From assembly GCA_027924585.1 (NCBI GenBank), contig BSBM01000606.1, positions 12,901,501 through 12,965,500 on the forward strand: a DNA stretch of 64,000 nt, in the 5' to 3' direction. This DNA comes from Larix kaempferi (lineage: Eukaryota; Streptophyta; Pinopsida; Pinales; Pinaceae). Every line of letters begins with the position of its first letter. The stretch's first letter is position 1. The notes below the pieces were generated by a model. The model worked only from the letters and a program-made list of their open reading frames with translations. It was not told the DNA's origin and did no database searches. Below, in pieces: positions 1 through 11,301 of this stretch. A program made the translations under genes and the position numbers.

Positions 1-188
1 AGATAAACCTCATCTATTTTCTTAATGTCGTGAAATGCATATGACATGGCTCTTTGAAAAGTATCCCCAGCATTTTTATGGCTGAAAGGCATTTTACGAT
101 ATGCAAAAGACCCCCAAGGGAATATGAAAGTTGTCTTATGTTGATCCTCCTTTTTTATTTAGATTTGGTTGTGACTAGAAAATCCATC
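1..188 (-). pseudogene. Tat-A reverse transcriptase, middle part after the G insertion
   Basis: The minus strand reads EDQHKTTFIFP, then FAYRKMPFSHKNAGDTFQ and RAMSYAFHDIKKIDEVYL, the palm region just before the YxDD catalytic motif of gypsy RT; the window ends at that motif. The frame is shifted at about 90-110. The upstream RT portion is at 4709-5448; element G separates them and the 5 bp CCATC (184-188) is duplicated at 4709-4713. An in-frame stop follows the first residues next to the insertion. Confidence 0.85.
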
Positions 189-1913
189 TGTTATCACTAA
201 AGTTGACTCTCGACTGCAAGAGAGCCAAGCTTAGAGAAATATTAATGATGTGGAAAAGGTAAATAGGTATGAGAGTTTATGAACAGGTAAACATTACAAA
301 TATCAGCAAGTAAATATGACATGGGAAATGGATGCAACAGATGTATAAGTGTAACATGCTGGAATAGAAATATTTGCGAGTGTGAACTTATAGAAAAAGT
401 AAGGTAATCCCACTCCAGATCCTTAATAAACATGCATATAACTCATAAGAATTCTGGTATGGATGCATAAGGACCATACACAGAACAAAATCATGAACAA
501 TACATAGTTTATCAATTCATAATAAAACAGAATAGGGCTCATCTTGACTATAATCACTCCAAAGAATCTCTTCCTATTAAGGGGAACAAAATAAGTACAT
601 GTCTTCCTGCAACCATCAGTAGTAGATTTTTCTAACCCTGCCTCGGCCCTCAACTGGAACTCTCTCCCCCAACCAAAGCTCCATGTATATATAAAAGAAT
701 AGAGATTACTCATGAGAAACAGATCCCGTATTCCTTTACATCTCTCAATAGAATACCTATGAGTCATCATATAAGATTGTTTATAAACAAAAATATTCTA
801 ATGACCAAACTCATGATAATCCCTTCGTTTCCTCCAAGTAAGCTACAGATTTGTTAATATGATTGCATTTGATGAAGCCTTCAACTTGTTGCTTTGACCA
901 AGGATCTCATTTGGCACTTGTTGAGAACATCTTCTGATTTCAAAGAAAGGTCAGTAACCTCCTCCGTCTCTCTTGTCTTGTTTATTAGGCCACATATTTG
1001 TGCCTTTCATGTATGATACATTCGAGCAACAGTTTTGAAATGGAGTATTTCCTTTGCAAAGTTCTGTCCATGCTTTCAAATATTTGGCCACACACCATTT
1101 CTGAATATAAAATATGTTGTGCCAGCTACAGACCAAACTAATTGAATAATAAGGGAGATCGTGATAACCAATGGAACTAAGAAATTTAAAATTTTGTTTA
1201 ACATCGCTTGCAATTGTACACTTGTTTGCTGTACTTGGATCAAAATCGAATCTGTGTAGTAGACAACACAAGACCAAATGATTGCCTCAACAATAGAATG
1301 ATATATCCATAATATCCAGCTTGGAAAAAGAAATCAACAATGATAAACTCCCTCTGCACAAATGTTGTGAGCATACTTTGTTTGGTCAAGAGCTCGAACT
1401 TTCTATCAAATGACAAAGTGAAGACACATTACAAATTGTCCATGATTTTTAAAATTTAGCCATAAAAATAGAATATATGATATTGTTGAACTGCACCCCC
1501 TTTGACTGTAAGTTTGCGGCAACTATTCTCATAGAAATGGTGTTGAAATAGAGCAGAGATTCAATATGAATGATTTCCAGTTTGAGTGCATTCCCTCATT
1601 TTTGGAGATTGCATAATAAAGAATAATATGATATCATTGATTGAAATTTGATGGTGCGCTCACACTCTGCTCTAGGATTTTCACTTTAATCTATCCACTC
1701 TTTGGAGAACCCAGTGGAGAGTATGCAGAAACATAAATATGATGGGACTTGCAGAATGCATGAAGGTTATGTTGCTTCCATATTGCATGGCATTCAACCT
1801 CACTCACTAATGGCGCCACTTTTGTATATTTGATGGCTTCAAAATATTTTAGTTCCTCACTACCTAGATTCTACCAGGGTTCGAAATTTTATGGGATAAA
1901 TCTGGAGATAACA
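189..1913 (-). repeat. Element G 3' LTR
   Basis: Left copy of the 1.72 kb repeat, offset 2801 bp from the other copy, with TG...CA ends and a 7 bp inverted terminal match (TGTTATC/GATAACA). Short ORFs inside it recur in the other LTR with indels and are not conserved, so I treat them as non-coding. Directly inward (about 1937-1945) the minus strand has GGGAGCATG, a weak polypurine candidate. Confidence 0.92.
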
Positions 1914-2170
1914 TCTAGCCTTGTCTGGGGATGGCATGCTCCCTGGGAGTTGCCAAGAACTTGCAGATATGTTTCTTATCAATTTGGATATACGATCAAC
2001 TACTCAATCAACCTCTAAAAAATTTTGAAATCTACCACCACTTATTCAAACAAAATAATTGATAAACTTGCTAAAAATCTAATCACATTATGAAAACCGC
2101 AAAAAGTAAATGCTCATAGATGAGCTTATTTATCCACACTTCTACCCTAATCTTGCAAAGATCAGGCTGA

Positions 2171-2842
2171 TCATGTGTAATTCCATTTCCAGTGAAACCA
2201 AGTTAAAAATTGACTTAGCAATTGAACTCCTGGAATATGCTTCTCTAAAATAAAGACTGAAGAACTTATAGGAAATTCATCATGAATTTGAGACCCATAT
2301 TTACAGCTGAACAAAACTGAATGGCTGGAGTTGATAGAAACCTCGAGATAAGAAGCTATTGGATCATAAAAATAATTAAAAACCATGTTTTGATCAGATA
2401 TCCCTGCTTCTTGTTCAATATAAGTGAGTTGCCTTTGAATAAGCTCTAACCTCACGATTTCCATAAAACCATTTTTTTTATAATCATTTGAAAACCACTT
2501 TTTGCTTTCCAGGATGTGCTGATTTAATTCTTTATTTGAATTCATGCACATATCTTCAAAAATCTTTGGAACAACAATAATACTAACATCTTGAGAAGTC
2601 TTTTTTGACAACAAATTTTCATATTCTAACTCAAATGCTTTTAAAAGCTTCTTCAAGAAATAAATTTTATCTTCTTCACTATAAATGTTATCAGAATCTA
2701 AATAAGAAGACAGATCTTTGTCCCATTCATTAGCAGAAGACATACTCATCCATTCTTGAAAAAATCGAATAAAAACATGATCTACCTCAAACCCTGTTGT
2801 CTTGGTACAGGAAACAACTCGCTCAGAAACTGAATCTACCAT
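2171..2842 (-). CDS. Unrecognised 223-aa ORF carried by element G
   Basis: The only substantial ORF between the G LTRs, on the element's sense strand, starting about 150 nt from the 5' LTR. The protein is acidic and helix-rich, with charged stretches such as SEEDKIYFLKKLLKAFELEY and a tail ending FHWKWNYT. I see no signal peptide, membrane segment, zinc knuckle, protease DSG or RT motif, and do not recognise the family. It is uninterrupted although surrounding element genes are riddled with stops. It could be a captured host gene fragment, a divergent gag, or chance. The ATG is simply the first in frame. Confidence 0.5.
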   Translation of the reverse strand: MVDSVSERVVSCTKTTGFEVDHVFIRFFQEWMSMSSANEWDKDLSSYLDSDNIYSEEDKIYFLKKLLKAFELEYENLLSKKTSQDVSIIVVPKIFEDMCMNSNKELNQHILESKKWFSNDYKKNGFMEIVRLELIQRQLTYIEQEAGISDQNMVFNYFYDPIASYLEVSINSSHSVLFSCKYGSQIHDEFPISSSVFILEKHIPGVQLLSQFLTWFHWKWNYT

Positions 2843-2966
2843 TTTGAAACTAGTGGTCTCATCAGGTGAATATCATAGACACTATGTCACCAGCCTTTGT
2901 TCACCATCAAAGTCTGGATATATTCATTGTCGTACATCCGAGGGAATTATGTCTTCGTTCCTTCGT

Positions 2967-2984
2967 TCTCTGGAAGTAGCGCCA
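2967..2984 (-). promoter_or_regulatory. Element G primer-binding-site candidate
   Basis: Five bases inside the right LTR the minus strand begins TGGCGCTACTTCC, matching about 12 of 18 positions of the TGGCGCCGTTGCCGG-type site used by many plant gypsy elements (complementary to tRNA-Asp, from general knowledge). It fixes the element's orientation. Confidence 0.5.
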
Positions 2985-2989
2985 AAAGA

Positions 2990-4708
2990 TGTTATCACTA
3001 AAGTTAAATCTCGACTGCAAGAGAGCCAAGCTTAGAGAAATCTTAATGATGTGGAAAAGGTAAATAGGTATGAGAGTTTATGAACAGTTAAACATTACAG
3101 AGATCAGTAGGTAAATATGACATGGGAAATGGATGCAACAGATGTATAAGTGTAACATGTTGTAATAGAAATATTTGCGAGTGTAAACCTATAGAAAAAG
3201 TAAGCTAATCCCATACCAGATACTTAATAAACATGCATATAACTCATAAGAATTCTGGTAAAGATGCATAAGGACCATACACAGAACAAAATCATGAACA
3301 ATACATAATTTATCAATTCATAATAAAATAGAATAGGGCTCATCTCGACTGTAATCACTCCAAAGCATCTCTTCATATTAAACAAAATAAGTACATGTCT
3401 ACCTAAAACCAATAGTAGCAGCTCTTTCTAACTCTGCCTCAGGCCTCGGCTGGAACTCTCTCCCCCAACCAAAGCTCCATGTATATATAAAAGAATAGAG
3501 ATTACTCGTGAGAAATAGATATCGTATTCCTTTACATCTCTCAACATAATACCTATGAGTCATCATATAAGATTGTTTATAAACAAAAATATTCTAATGA
3601 CCAAAGTCATGATAATCCCTTTGTTTCCTCCACGTAAGCTGTAGATTTGTTAATATGATTGCATTTGACAAAGCCTTCAACTTGTTGCTTTGACCAAGGA
3701 TCTCATCTAGCACTTGTCAAGAACATCTTCTAATTTCAAAGAAAGGTTAGTAACCTCCTCTGTCTCTCTTGGCTTGTTTATTAGGCCACATATTTGTGCC
3801 TTTCATGTATGATACATTCGAGCAACATTTTTGAAATGGAGTATTTCCTTTGCAAAGTTCTGTCCATTCTTTCAAATATTTGGCCACACAACATTTCTGA
3901 ATATGAAATATGTTGTGCCAGCTGCAAACCAAACTAATTGAATAATAAGGGAGATTGTGATAATCAATGGAACTAAGAAATTTGAAATTTTGTTTAACAT
4001 TCGCTTGCAACTGTACACTTGTTTCCTGTACTTGGATCAAAATCGAATCTGTGTAGTAGACTACACAAGACCGAACGATTGCCTCAACAATAGAATGATA
4101 TATCCATAATATCCAGCTTGGCAAAAAAATCAACAATGATAAAATCCCTTTGCGCAAATGTTGTGAGAATACTTTGTTTGGTCAAGAGCTCGAACTTTCC
4201 ATCGAATGACAAGGTGAACACACATTACAAATTGTCCATGATTTTTTAAATTTAGCCATAAAAATAGAATATATAAGATTGTTGAACTACGCCCCCTTTG
4301 ACTGTGAGTTTGCAGCCACTGTTCTTAAAGAAATGGTGTTGAAATAGAGCATAGATTCAATATGAATGATTGCCAGGTTGAGTGTGTTCCCTCTTTTCTG
4401 GAGATTGCATAATAAAGAATAATATGATATCATTGATTGAAATTTGATGGTGCACTCACACTCTGCTCTAGCATTTTCACTTTAATCTATCCACTCTTTG
4501 GAGAACCCAGTGGAGAGTATGCAGAAACATAAATATGATGGGACTTGTAGAATGCATGAAGGTTATGTTGCTGCCATATTGCATGGCATTCAACCTCATT
4601 CACTGATGGTGCCACTTTTGTATATTTGATGGCTTCAAAGATTGTAGTTCCTCACTACCTAGATGTTGCCAGGATCCGAAATTTTATGGGATAAATCTGG
4701 AGATAACA
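2990..4708 (-). repeat. Element G 5' LTR
   Basis: Right copy of the 1.72 kb repeat, TGTTATC to GATAACA, followed by the TSD copy CCATC (4709-4713). Differences from the left copy are scattered substitutions and a few short indels. Confidence 0.92.
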
Positions 4709-5448
4709 CCATCCATAAATGAAAAGATTTCATTCCTGGCACATTTGTCTATAATCTAATTGATGAAGGGTGTGGGATAGTTATATTTGGGGCAAGCCAA
4801 ATTTAAATCCCTAAAGTCAGTACAAACCCGGATAGTTCCTTGTTATTTATTAACTGGAACGGGATTGGAAACCTAGTCAGTTACAGGAACATAATAGATC
4901 AATCCATCTTTCAATAGTTTCTCGACCTCTGCTTTGATGGCAGCTGATTTCTTAGGGTTAACTAGACATAGTTTATGTTGCATTGGTTTGACGTTGCTAT
5001 AGGCTTTTATCTCATGTTTGACAATACTGGGATCAATGCTTGGCATTTCTTCATAAGACCATGCAAACACATCTCGAAAATACTTAAATAGAGCATAATA
5101 CTGTGTGATTTCATCTCTCAAGAAATCCACACCTATGTTGATGTTTTCAACGATGCCAGGCTTGATGGATATATCAATGGGTATGTTTTTCGAAATGTTT
5201 TTCGAAATGTTTTTCAAATTTCCTTTTGAAATCACATTGCTTGTTTGGACAGGGCATTGGTATTTTCTCATGTTGTCATCAAAGTAAATATTTTCAGGTT
5301 TGACTTCTAATGAATCGATATTTGGAAGAAATGAGGATTTTTTATGGATATCCTCCCAAGGTCGTTCAGAAATGTTCATGACTTCATATATGGATTCTTC
5401 CGAAGAAAAATTCTGATCCAAGATGTCCAGAGTACTATGAGATTTCAT
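4709..5448 (-). pseudogene. Tat-A reverse transcriptase, N-terminal part
   Basis: The minus-strand frame reads an acidic linker (MKSHSTLDILDQNF...), then DVFAWSYEEMPSIDPSIVKH and KSAAIKAEVEKLLKDGLIY, the entry to gypsy RT. After a stop at about 4873 it continues TIRVCTDFRDLN, then CPKYNYPTPFINQIID, then FSFMDG, where element G interrupts it. The VCTDFRDLN block carries the first conserved RT aspartate. The upstream linker (about 5449-5650) is open apart from a stop near 5450 and joins towards protease. Homology to gypsy RT is clear; lineage (Tat-like) is inference. Confidence 0.85.
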
Positions 5449-5886
5449 GGTCTAGATAGGTGAAGTGTAAGGATCATATTCCTCTATCTTGGAAGGGTTT
5501 TGATCCGAGTCTGCCGAAGCCATTGGAATAGCTTCATAAGAAATATCTACGGCAAAAAGGGGAACACTACTCTCTGTCTTATTATTTTTCATAGAAACCG
5601 ATATATTTCCATTACTCTTTTCAACTAATATGTCCTTTTGGGAGGGTACTGCTGATGAGGTGGAGCCAACTTCTGATATGAAATTAGAAAAAAAAATTAA
5701 TTAAAAGTATACTTATGATGTAATTGTGAAAATTGGAGGAGTGTTAGGGGTTGATATCGATGGTGGAATTGTGAAAGTTCCCATGAGGTACAAATCTTTG
5801 AATATTCCTACCCCAATATACTGAATCACATTTTTCAAATCCCCTACGAAAGGTACATTCGAGTGGAGACCATTTTTAGGTGTGCA

Positions 5887-6246
5887 TTAATCTAGTTGAT
5901 CGATTGTGATAATATTCCCTTGGTGGGGGAACCGAATAACTCGGAATACTGAAGACACTACAATCGTCATCTTATGTATCCAACTATGTCCCAATAGAAA
6001 ATTGTAATCTATGGGTGCATCCACTACCTCAACATCTACTTGAACTATTTTTCCTCCCAGTTCAATTGAGCAAGCCATGATAAGTCCATGAGGTGGGAAC
6101 GAATGACCATCAAATGCTTTGAGTATTGTATGGGATGGTACTAAAGTGGGTGATCCCAAAGCTTTCCAACATGTTAATGACATCACACAAGTTGAGGCTC
6201 GTTCATCCACAACGGTTTGAAAAATGTTCTTACCATGTGAAGTCAC
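5887..6246 (-). pseudogene. Tat-A aspartic protease
   Basis: Retropepsin-like domain: VVDERASTCVMS occupies the catalytic loop, where the family usually has DEGAST, so Gly is replaced by Arg next to the catalytic Asp. It is followed by YNFLLGHSWIHKM, the conserved hydrophobic-Gly segment, and ends FPHQGNIITIDQLD, matching the Tat-B protease tail. It would process Gag-Pol. Preceded by a 60-codon segment (6253-6435) with AQAPCAMSTLEVLQ, also shared with Tat-B. About 5650-5880, between protease and RT, is a broken linker. Confidence 0.8.
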
Positions 6247-6252
6247 TTTGAT

Positions 6253-7230
6253 CTAAAGTGCAATTTGTGATGGAAGCCTACATGTGGGTTGTTCTAAGTC
6301 AAAAGTTATCAAATTGGTGTCAGACGGATCAACAACACCAATAGCAAACAATAGTGTCTTTCCTTGAGCAGGATAAATTTGCAATACTTCCAAGGTGGAC
6401 ATTGCACAAGGAGCTTGAGCTAAGTCTTCAACCACATTCTAGTTTTGACCAGCTCCTGCATTAGGATTGTGTGTTATTCTACGGCTAACCCCTTTTGGAG
6501 GTCGAGGTACTATGTCTATGGTTGGTTTCTCAATGGTAAGAGAACCACTAGGATGAAATCCAATTGTTTCTGCCTCTTTTGACAGTATGTCATAAGAACG
6601 AGCCCTTGTTGTCATGTTTATTTCATCTTCACCAATTGTGAAGATATTAGTATTGGGTGGATTGCCCCCTTGTGGGGGGTTCGCCTGGTTTCCTCTCGGT
6701 GTAGGTGTTGGTGTCGCAGCAACCATCTGTTGTTGATGGGGGAAGGGTTGAGTTAGGATGGAAGGTTGTTGTTTCCCTCCTCGTTGTGCCAACATTCGAT
6801 GAATATCATCCATATGAGGACAAAGATGAGTAGGATGATCCCCTTGGCAAATTTTGAAAGGTTATTTATTTTTCCGGTTTTCATGATTTCCTCCAGTAGG
6901 ATTATTCACCTTAGTTGCATCTCCCATCCTAGAATTGGCATTGGGCTTATTGTTCTACTTCTTCTTTTTTCCTTTTGGGTCTACAGTTTGAACCGTAAGT
7001 ACTTCAGAAGTTTGGGTGGGATTTGCGGGTTGTTAAGTTGCCTAGCTAGCTGTGGGTTGCAAAGTCTGAACTGACATTTGTCCCAATTGTTGGGTAATTT
7101 GTTCAAGTTGGTTGACGAATCCAATCACACCATCAGTATGAGGTCCTTTTGGTTTCCTAGCTGGATCAAACGTAGCTCTTACATCATGTGGTATTAAATC
7201 ATAAAGTGTTCCTGATTGAGAATATATCAA
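6253..7230 (-). pseudogene. Tat-A gag C-terminus, degenerate zinc knuckle and linker
   Basis: Read in broken frames. At 7042-7230 is the tail of Gag (YSQSGTLYDLIPHDV, then KGPHTDGVIGFV), which matches Tat-B at about 32780-32890. At about 6800-6870 is FKICQGDHPTHLCPHMDD, a nucleocapsid knuckle of spacing CX2CX3HX4C whose first Cys is now Phe. At 6439-6813 is a Gln/Pro-rich linker (PTPTPRGNQANPPQGG). Nucleocapsid would bind element RNA. Stops at about 6436, 6850 and 7235 break it. Confidence 0.75.
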
Positions 7231-7236
7231 ATCTAT

Positions 7237-7917
7237 CTATTGAGCACTCTGAATGAGTTGTTCTTCGGTCATGGATCTTGACATGGCTACATCTTTGGCA
7301 AGAGTAGGTAATAGTGATTTTATGAACCAATCTTCTAATAATTGATTAGGGATTTCAACTTTAATAAGCCTTCGGTGCCTCCTCCACTCGTGGATATGAT
7401 CTGATATGTGAGTAGCGATGGATTGCCTAAGTGAAGTCAAAAGTTTGGTTCCTGTCTCATAGCGGATATGTAATTGAAAATGTGTTAGAAAGACCATAGC
7501 TAAAGATGAAAATTCCATGAATGTATTGCATGGCAATTGAATGTACCATTCCTCATCAGTTCCCGTTAGGGTCCGCTGAAACAATCTCAACCTAATACTA
7601 TCATCAACTATGGAATTCGATGAACACCACAAATGAAATGTCATTACGTGATTTGATGGATCCTCCCCTAGTTTTTCGCCAAACTTGGGAATGTCTGAGG
7701 GTAGTTTAGTTGGAGTAGTTGGCCATCCATTCATATGTAGAATAGGATCATTAGTCAGCCAGGATAAATCCGGTCGATTTAATGTGGCCAAAAAAGATGA
7801 TTTGACTGGTGCCATAGCAAATGATTGATACGCGGGTGACGCTTGATGGCTCCATTTTTGTTGTCCTTGAGCTTGAAAAGCATTCCAAGGAGGATTACCC
7901 CCTTGTGAAGGTTGCAT
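7237..7917 (-). pseudogene. Tat-A Gag core (retrotransposon gag domain)
   Basis: 226-codon open segment. From about residue 55 it reads DLSWLTNDPILHMNGWP, KLPSDIPKFGEKLGEDPSNH, VMTFHLWCSSN, FQRTLTGTDEEWYIQLP, and LTHFQLHIRYETGTKLLTSL: the capsid-like gag domain common to plant gypsy elements. It aligns block by block with Tat-B at 32190-32750. It forms the RNA-containing particle. The best preserved part of Tat-A, but stops lie on both sides. Confidence 0.85.
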
Positions 7918-8320
7918 CCAAAAGGAATGGTTACTTCCCTAATGTTGTCCACTCCATTGTGGAGCAGGTTGCATGTATGGATTTCCCCCTTGTGAAGGTA
8001 TGTTCCAATAAGATTGGTTTCTTGGTGGAACATTACCATTCCATTGAGGCATAGCATTAATGGATGGATTTCCCCCTTACGGAGGTGGGCCTTAATAAGA
8101 TTGGTTACTTGTCGGAATCAGAGCACTCCATTGATTATTTCCTTGGTTTGGATAAGTGTTGCAAGGTTTGTTTTCCCCTTGTGGAGGTGGTCCCCAAGAA
8201 GGTTGGTTACTTCCTGGAACTTGCCCACTCCATGGAGGAATGGGGTTGTTAGGAGGGTTTCCTTCCGGTGCGCTACTTGTGGGGGGTATGGCATTTCCCC
8301 TAGGATTCATGTAAAGAAAT
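7840..8320 (-). repeat. Degenerate Pro/Gly/Gln repeat in the Tat-A Gag N-terminal extension
   Basis: On the plus strand a block like CCCCCTTGTGAAGGT recurs at about 7897, 7980, 8071 and 8170, roughly 83-99 bp apart. On the minus (coding) strand each unit encodes something like PSQGGNPxxxxPxWxG followed by SNxSxW. Several units carry stops. It parallels the Gly/Pro-rich stretch at the same place in Tat-B, so a low-complexity Gag extension seems shared by the lineage. Confidence 0.65.
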
Positions 8321-9196
8321 TTTGGATGATGAATTCACGAGGCACTTCCACTCACTTGTGGAGTAGGAACCCAATTGGCATTATTGTTCCAAGGATGATT
8401 AATTCTGCCAGGGATATTTAGATTCCATAGTAAAGGATTCCCCCCAGAAGTGGAACTAGGAAAAATGTTTGGTATACCAAGAGGATTTTGGTTCACTCAA
8501 TTATTTTGACCTTTATTAGCCAAACCATATGGGAAACCCATGTTTGGTAAGGCACACCCTCCAGTAGGGATTCCTGTACACGAAGTGGATATACTTTCAA
8601 GATTGGAACCCGAAACTGTGCCAACTAGCACTGAAGTGTTGGTTGAACTTGTGCTAATGATAGGTATATTGACTGGTGGGATTGATATAGTGGTCAAATT
8701 GGAAGTATTGCTAGCTCCTGCAATTGCTCGTGGTTGTGTTGACGTAGTCTTTTGCGCTCCTACTTAATCCATAGGGTCAGTTGTGCAATTTTGCATATTA
8801 GTCCAATATCTGGAAATAGGATTGGTGTAATCCAATGGCTCACTGATATGAAGTACCATTGGATCTGACATATTTTTCAAAGGTGGGTTTTCGTGAGTTG
8901 CTTTGTTGTTCTCTAGTGTTTCAATTTCAAATGGAGCAAGATTATCAACAATATCTGTATTTTCCTTTGTAGGTGATGTTTCAGTATTTTTTTGATGTTG
9001 GTCTTCTCTATTGTTATTGATTGAATCTAGAACTTGTTCAGTTTCCAAGACACAAGGTTGAGTGTTTTGTATTCGTCTCTGTGATGTAGCGGGGCCTTCA
9101 AATTCTGGTGACTCACCTCTCTGCCACCATGATGGAGGATCGGGAGAGTAGCCACTTTGAATAATTTGATAAAAGGATATGTTTAAAAATATTTTT
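8321..9196 (-). pseudogene. Tat-A Gag N-terminal region
   Basis: Broken minus-strand frames (8497-8697, 8764-9048) rich in Asn, Thr, Ser and Pro, with acidic stretches such as ENTDIVDNLAPFEIETLEN. No domain is recognised. It is placed in Gag because it lies between the gag core and leader, and Tat-B has a similar-length region. A solo LTR sits immediately upstream at 9197. Confidence 0.5.
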
Positions 9197-10826
9197 TGTC
9201 ACATCCTCTCCCATCATTCCAAACCACAGAGGGAACATGACTGACATTCTAGGGCTTATTTGGTAAACTCAACCCCATACATTACCAAGAAATTCATGAT
9301 AAATAAAAACTTCAGTGTGCAAATTCATACTCAATATAAACATAGTGGAATTAAATCATATTTGCACACACACAATTGTAATGCATCAACATATCTATCA
9401 CAAGTAGATGATGATTCAAGATGAAGAGAATCAATCCCCTTCTCATGCTATGCACAGACTTCATTACAATTCCATTCACATGAATAATTATCATTCAGAA
9501 TTACCACATTGTAGAACACAAAATGCATATAATTTAAACACAGAGAACACTTATCTTTGAGATGAAGATATCCAAACAACTGGCTATGTAAGAGCAATGT
9601 TCCACCAAACCATAGATCTCTGTCTAGCCTATATTCTTTTAGCTGAGAGATCACCCCTGAGCTGGGTTGTGTATCCACTAAGGAGGAACTAGATGGGTTC
9701 ACTCACAGCCATGGTTTCACTCAACAGCTATGCTGAGCTAACACACAGTTGGGTTTATCAAGCATACAAAAGGAAAAGGAGGGAAATGGTAAACTAGTGA
9801 GATCAACCACGGAGCTACAGGCATCTCAAGATAATTCAAACAGTCAAGGCACCCACACTACCTACCACACCCAACACAAGGAAAGTCCCCTTCTTTGCTG
9901 CACAGTCCCTCAGGCGTCCTTTCCCTCCAGTGCTATTCATGATGGGTATAGAAAGGTCCACATTGATAAATCATTGAGATTCCAGCCTTTACTGGGTTTA
10001 TCAAGAATTCCCAACCTCTATTCTAGAATTCGCACTTGGAATTTCTCAATTCAGTGATCAAATAACTCAATCTCGTCACTAGAATTCTGGGCTATAAAAA
10101 CTGGTTTTTTCTATGGATTTCAAGGTATCTAATGCTCTGAAATTTTCTCAAAGGTTCATACCTATGGATCGCCCATTGGATTTTACTATCAATACCAAAT
10201 TCTGGGCATTTATGGATCTTCAAAACATGGGTTCTTGCAAAGTTGCGATTTCTGGTTTCTCACTGTTGGGCATTCGTAATGGATGAAAACTGATGCTAGG
10301 ATGTTCAACAATGGAATGGGAATGATAAAGAACCCATTCCGATGAGGTAGAGTGATTTGTGGTACAATAAAAACAGATCCCATACCTTCCATATGAATTT
10401 CTGAGATGCCCATGCTCCATTGAAGCCATGGACTGAATTCTTCAACAACTTCCTTACAACAGAATTAAATGTCATTAAGGAAAGTCAAATGGGTTCTCAA
10501 AATGACATTTGGAAGTATATGGTTCATCCCAACAACCCCCTCACCACTCCCTAGTTGAATACACATGGCCCCTTCTCATTCGTTGCTTCGATAACCAGTT
10601 TTGATATTTTTATTGAAACATTAATATTTACATCCATTTCAATATTCCATTGCTTAATAGCACATGGATAACAAAATGTCAAATACTTGTCCATTTTAAA
10701 TAAAATACGAACATACGTTGGCGGGGATGTGGCCTTGAGCTCCACGCTAGGGAAACATACATCACATGTATACAATATTTACATTAAAAGCCAATATTCC
10801 ATAAGGGTCAAAATTGGGGTATTACA
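9197..10826 (-). repeat. Solo LTR of a gypsy-type element
   Basis: On the minus strand it starts TGTAATACCCCAATTTTGAC and ends GGGAGAGGATGTGACA, typical termini of plant gypsy LTRs. TTTTT lies at 9192-9196 and again at 10827-10831, a plausible though low-complexity TSD. No second copy, primer site or coding DNA is attached, so it is a solo LTR left by LTR-LTR recombination. It interrupts Tat-A between gag and leader. The ORFs inside are chance. Confidence 0.75.
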
Positions 10827-11301
10827 TTTTTATTAAAACATAGAATCAAACAATCCGAAGGCAACCTAGACTCAACAAAAATAAAAATTGTCCACACAGT
10901 AAAAAATTTCCTATGGATTCAAGCAAGCAAACTATCTTTTCAAAAGAAATGAGGCTCAATGAAAATCTAGATTATAGGGCCTTCCGAAACTAGTCGCCGC
11001 TAAGGGATATCAAGCCTCAAACAATTACTAGCAGCGTGTGAGAAACAGTTAAAATAAGTTTTAATCGCCAGGGGTGCAAGCGTCGGTACTTGACCAATCA
11101 CCCTCCCAAGGAGTAAAATCTCCAATGTATGTCTCAGGTACTACAAGAGTTCCCCACTTATAGCAGCCTATGTGGTATCCTAGGAACAACCACAAAAGTT
11201 ACCACTTCACAATTCATGGTCAGGCAGAACAATTGTAATTCAAGGACAACTCTCATAACCAGGTACTCTAGAAAAGTGATGTCACCCCAAGGACTTGTCA
11301 C
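10827..11301 (-). other. Tat-A untranslated leader remnant
   Basis: Non-coding stretch between the solo LTR and Copia-A, in the position of the gypsy leader upstream of gag. No ORF of note and no primer site seen; the rest of the leader would be right of Copia-A. Confidence 0.45.

Larger units (their letters stand above)
189..4708 (-). mobile_element. Element G: short non-autonomous LTR retrotransposon with one ORF
   Basis: Two direct repeats of about 1.72 kb (189-1913 and 2990-4708), both starting TGTTATC and ending GATAACA, flank only about 1.08 kb of internal DNA. A 5 bp TSD, CCATC, lies at 184-188 and 4709-4713. A primer-site-like sequence lies next to the right LTR on the minus strand, so the element reads right to left. 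The internal part has no gag, protease, RT or integrase, only one 223-codon sense-strand ORF. It is a non-autonomous element, possibly moved by gypsy machinery. By eye the LTRs are about 93-95% identical, so it is not recent. Confidence 0.9.
1..11301 (-). mobile_element. Tat-A: host Ty3/gypsy (Tat-like) element, partial, interrupted
   Basis: Minus-strand gypsy element read from leader (11301) through gag, protease and RT to the left window edge. Domain order and conserved blocks (gag beginning with PSDIPKF, protease with an NFLLGHSW-type flap end, RT with SFMDG) match the Tat/Athila side of plant gypsy elements. Element G (189-4708) and a solo LTR (9197-10826) sit inside it, and Copia-A enters its leader at 11302. 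Its 3' half lies left of the window. Its 5' LTR may lie within 24501-25925 but could not be delimited. Many in-frame stops mean it is dead. Lineage is inferred from motif resemblance, not a search. Confidence 0.8.

Noticed and set aside
423-4157. Paired ORFs at 423-770/3224-3412 and 951-1277/3747-4157
   Set aside because: They are the same segments of the two G LTRs and differ by indels and stops; not conserved as protein.
189-4708. Simple tandem segmental duplication
   Set aside because: TG...CA ends, a 5 bp TSD and a primer-site candidate make LTR retrotransposition the better explanation.
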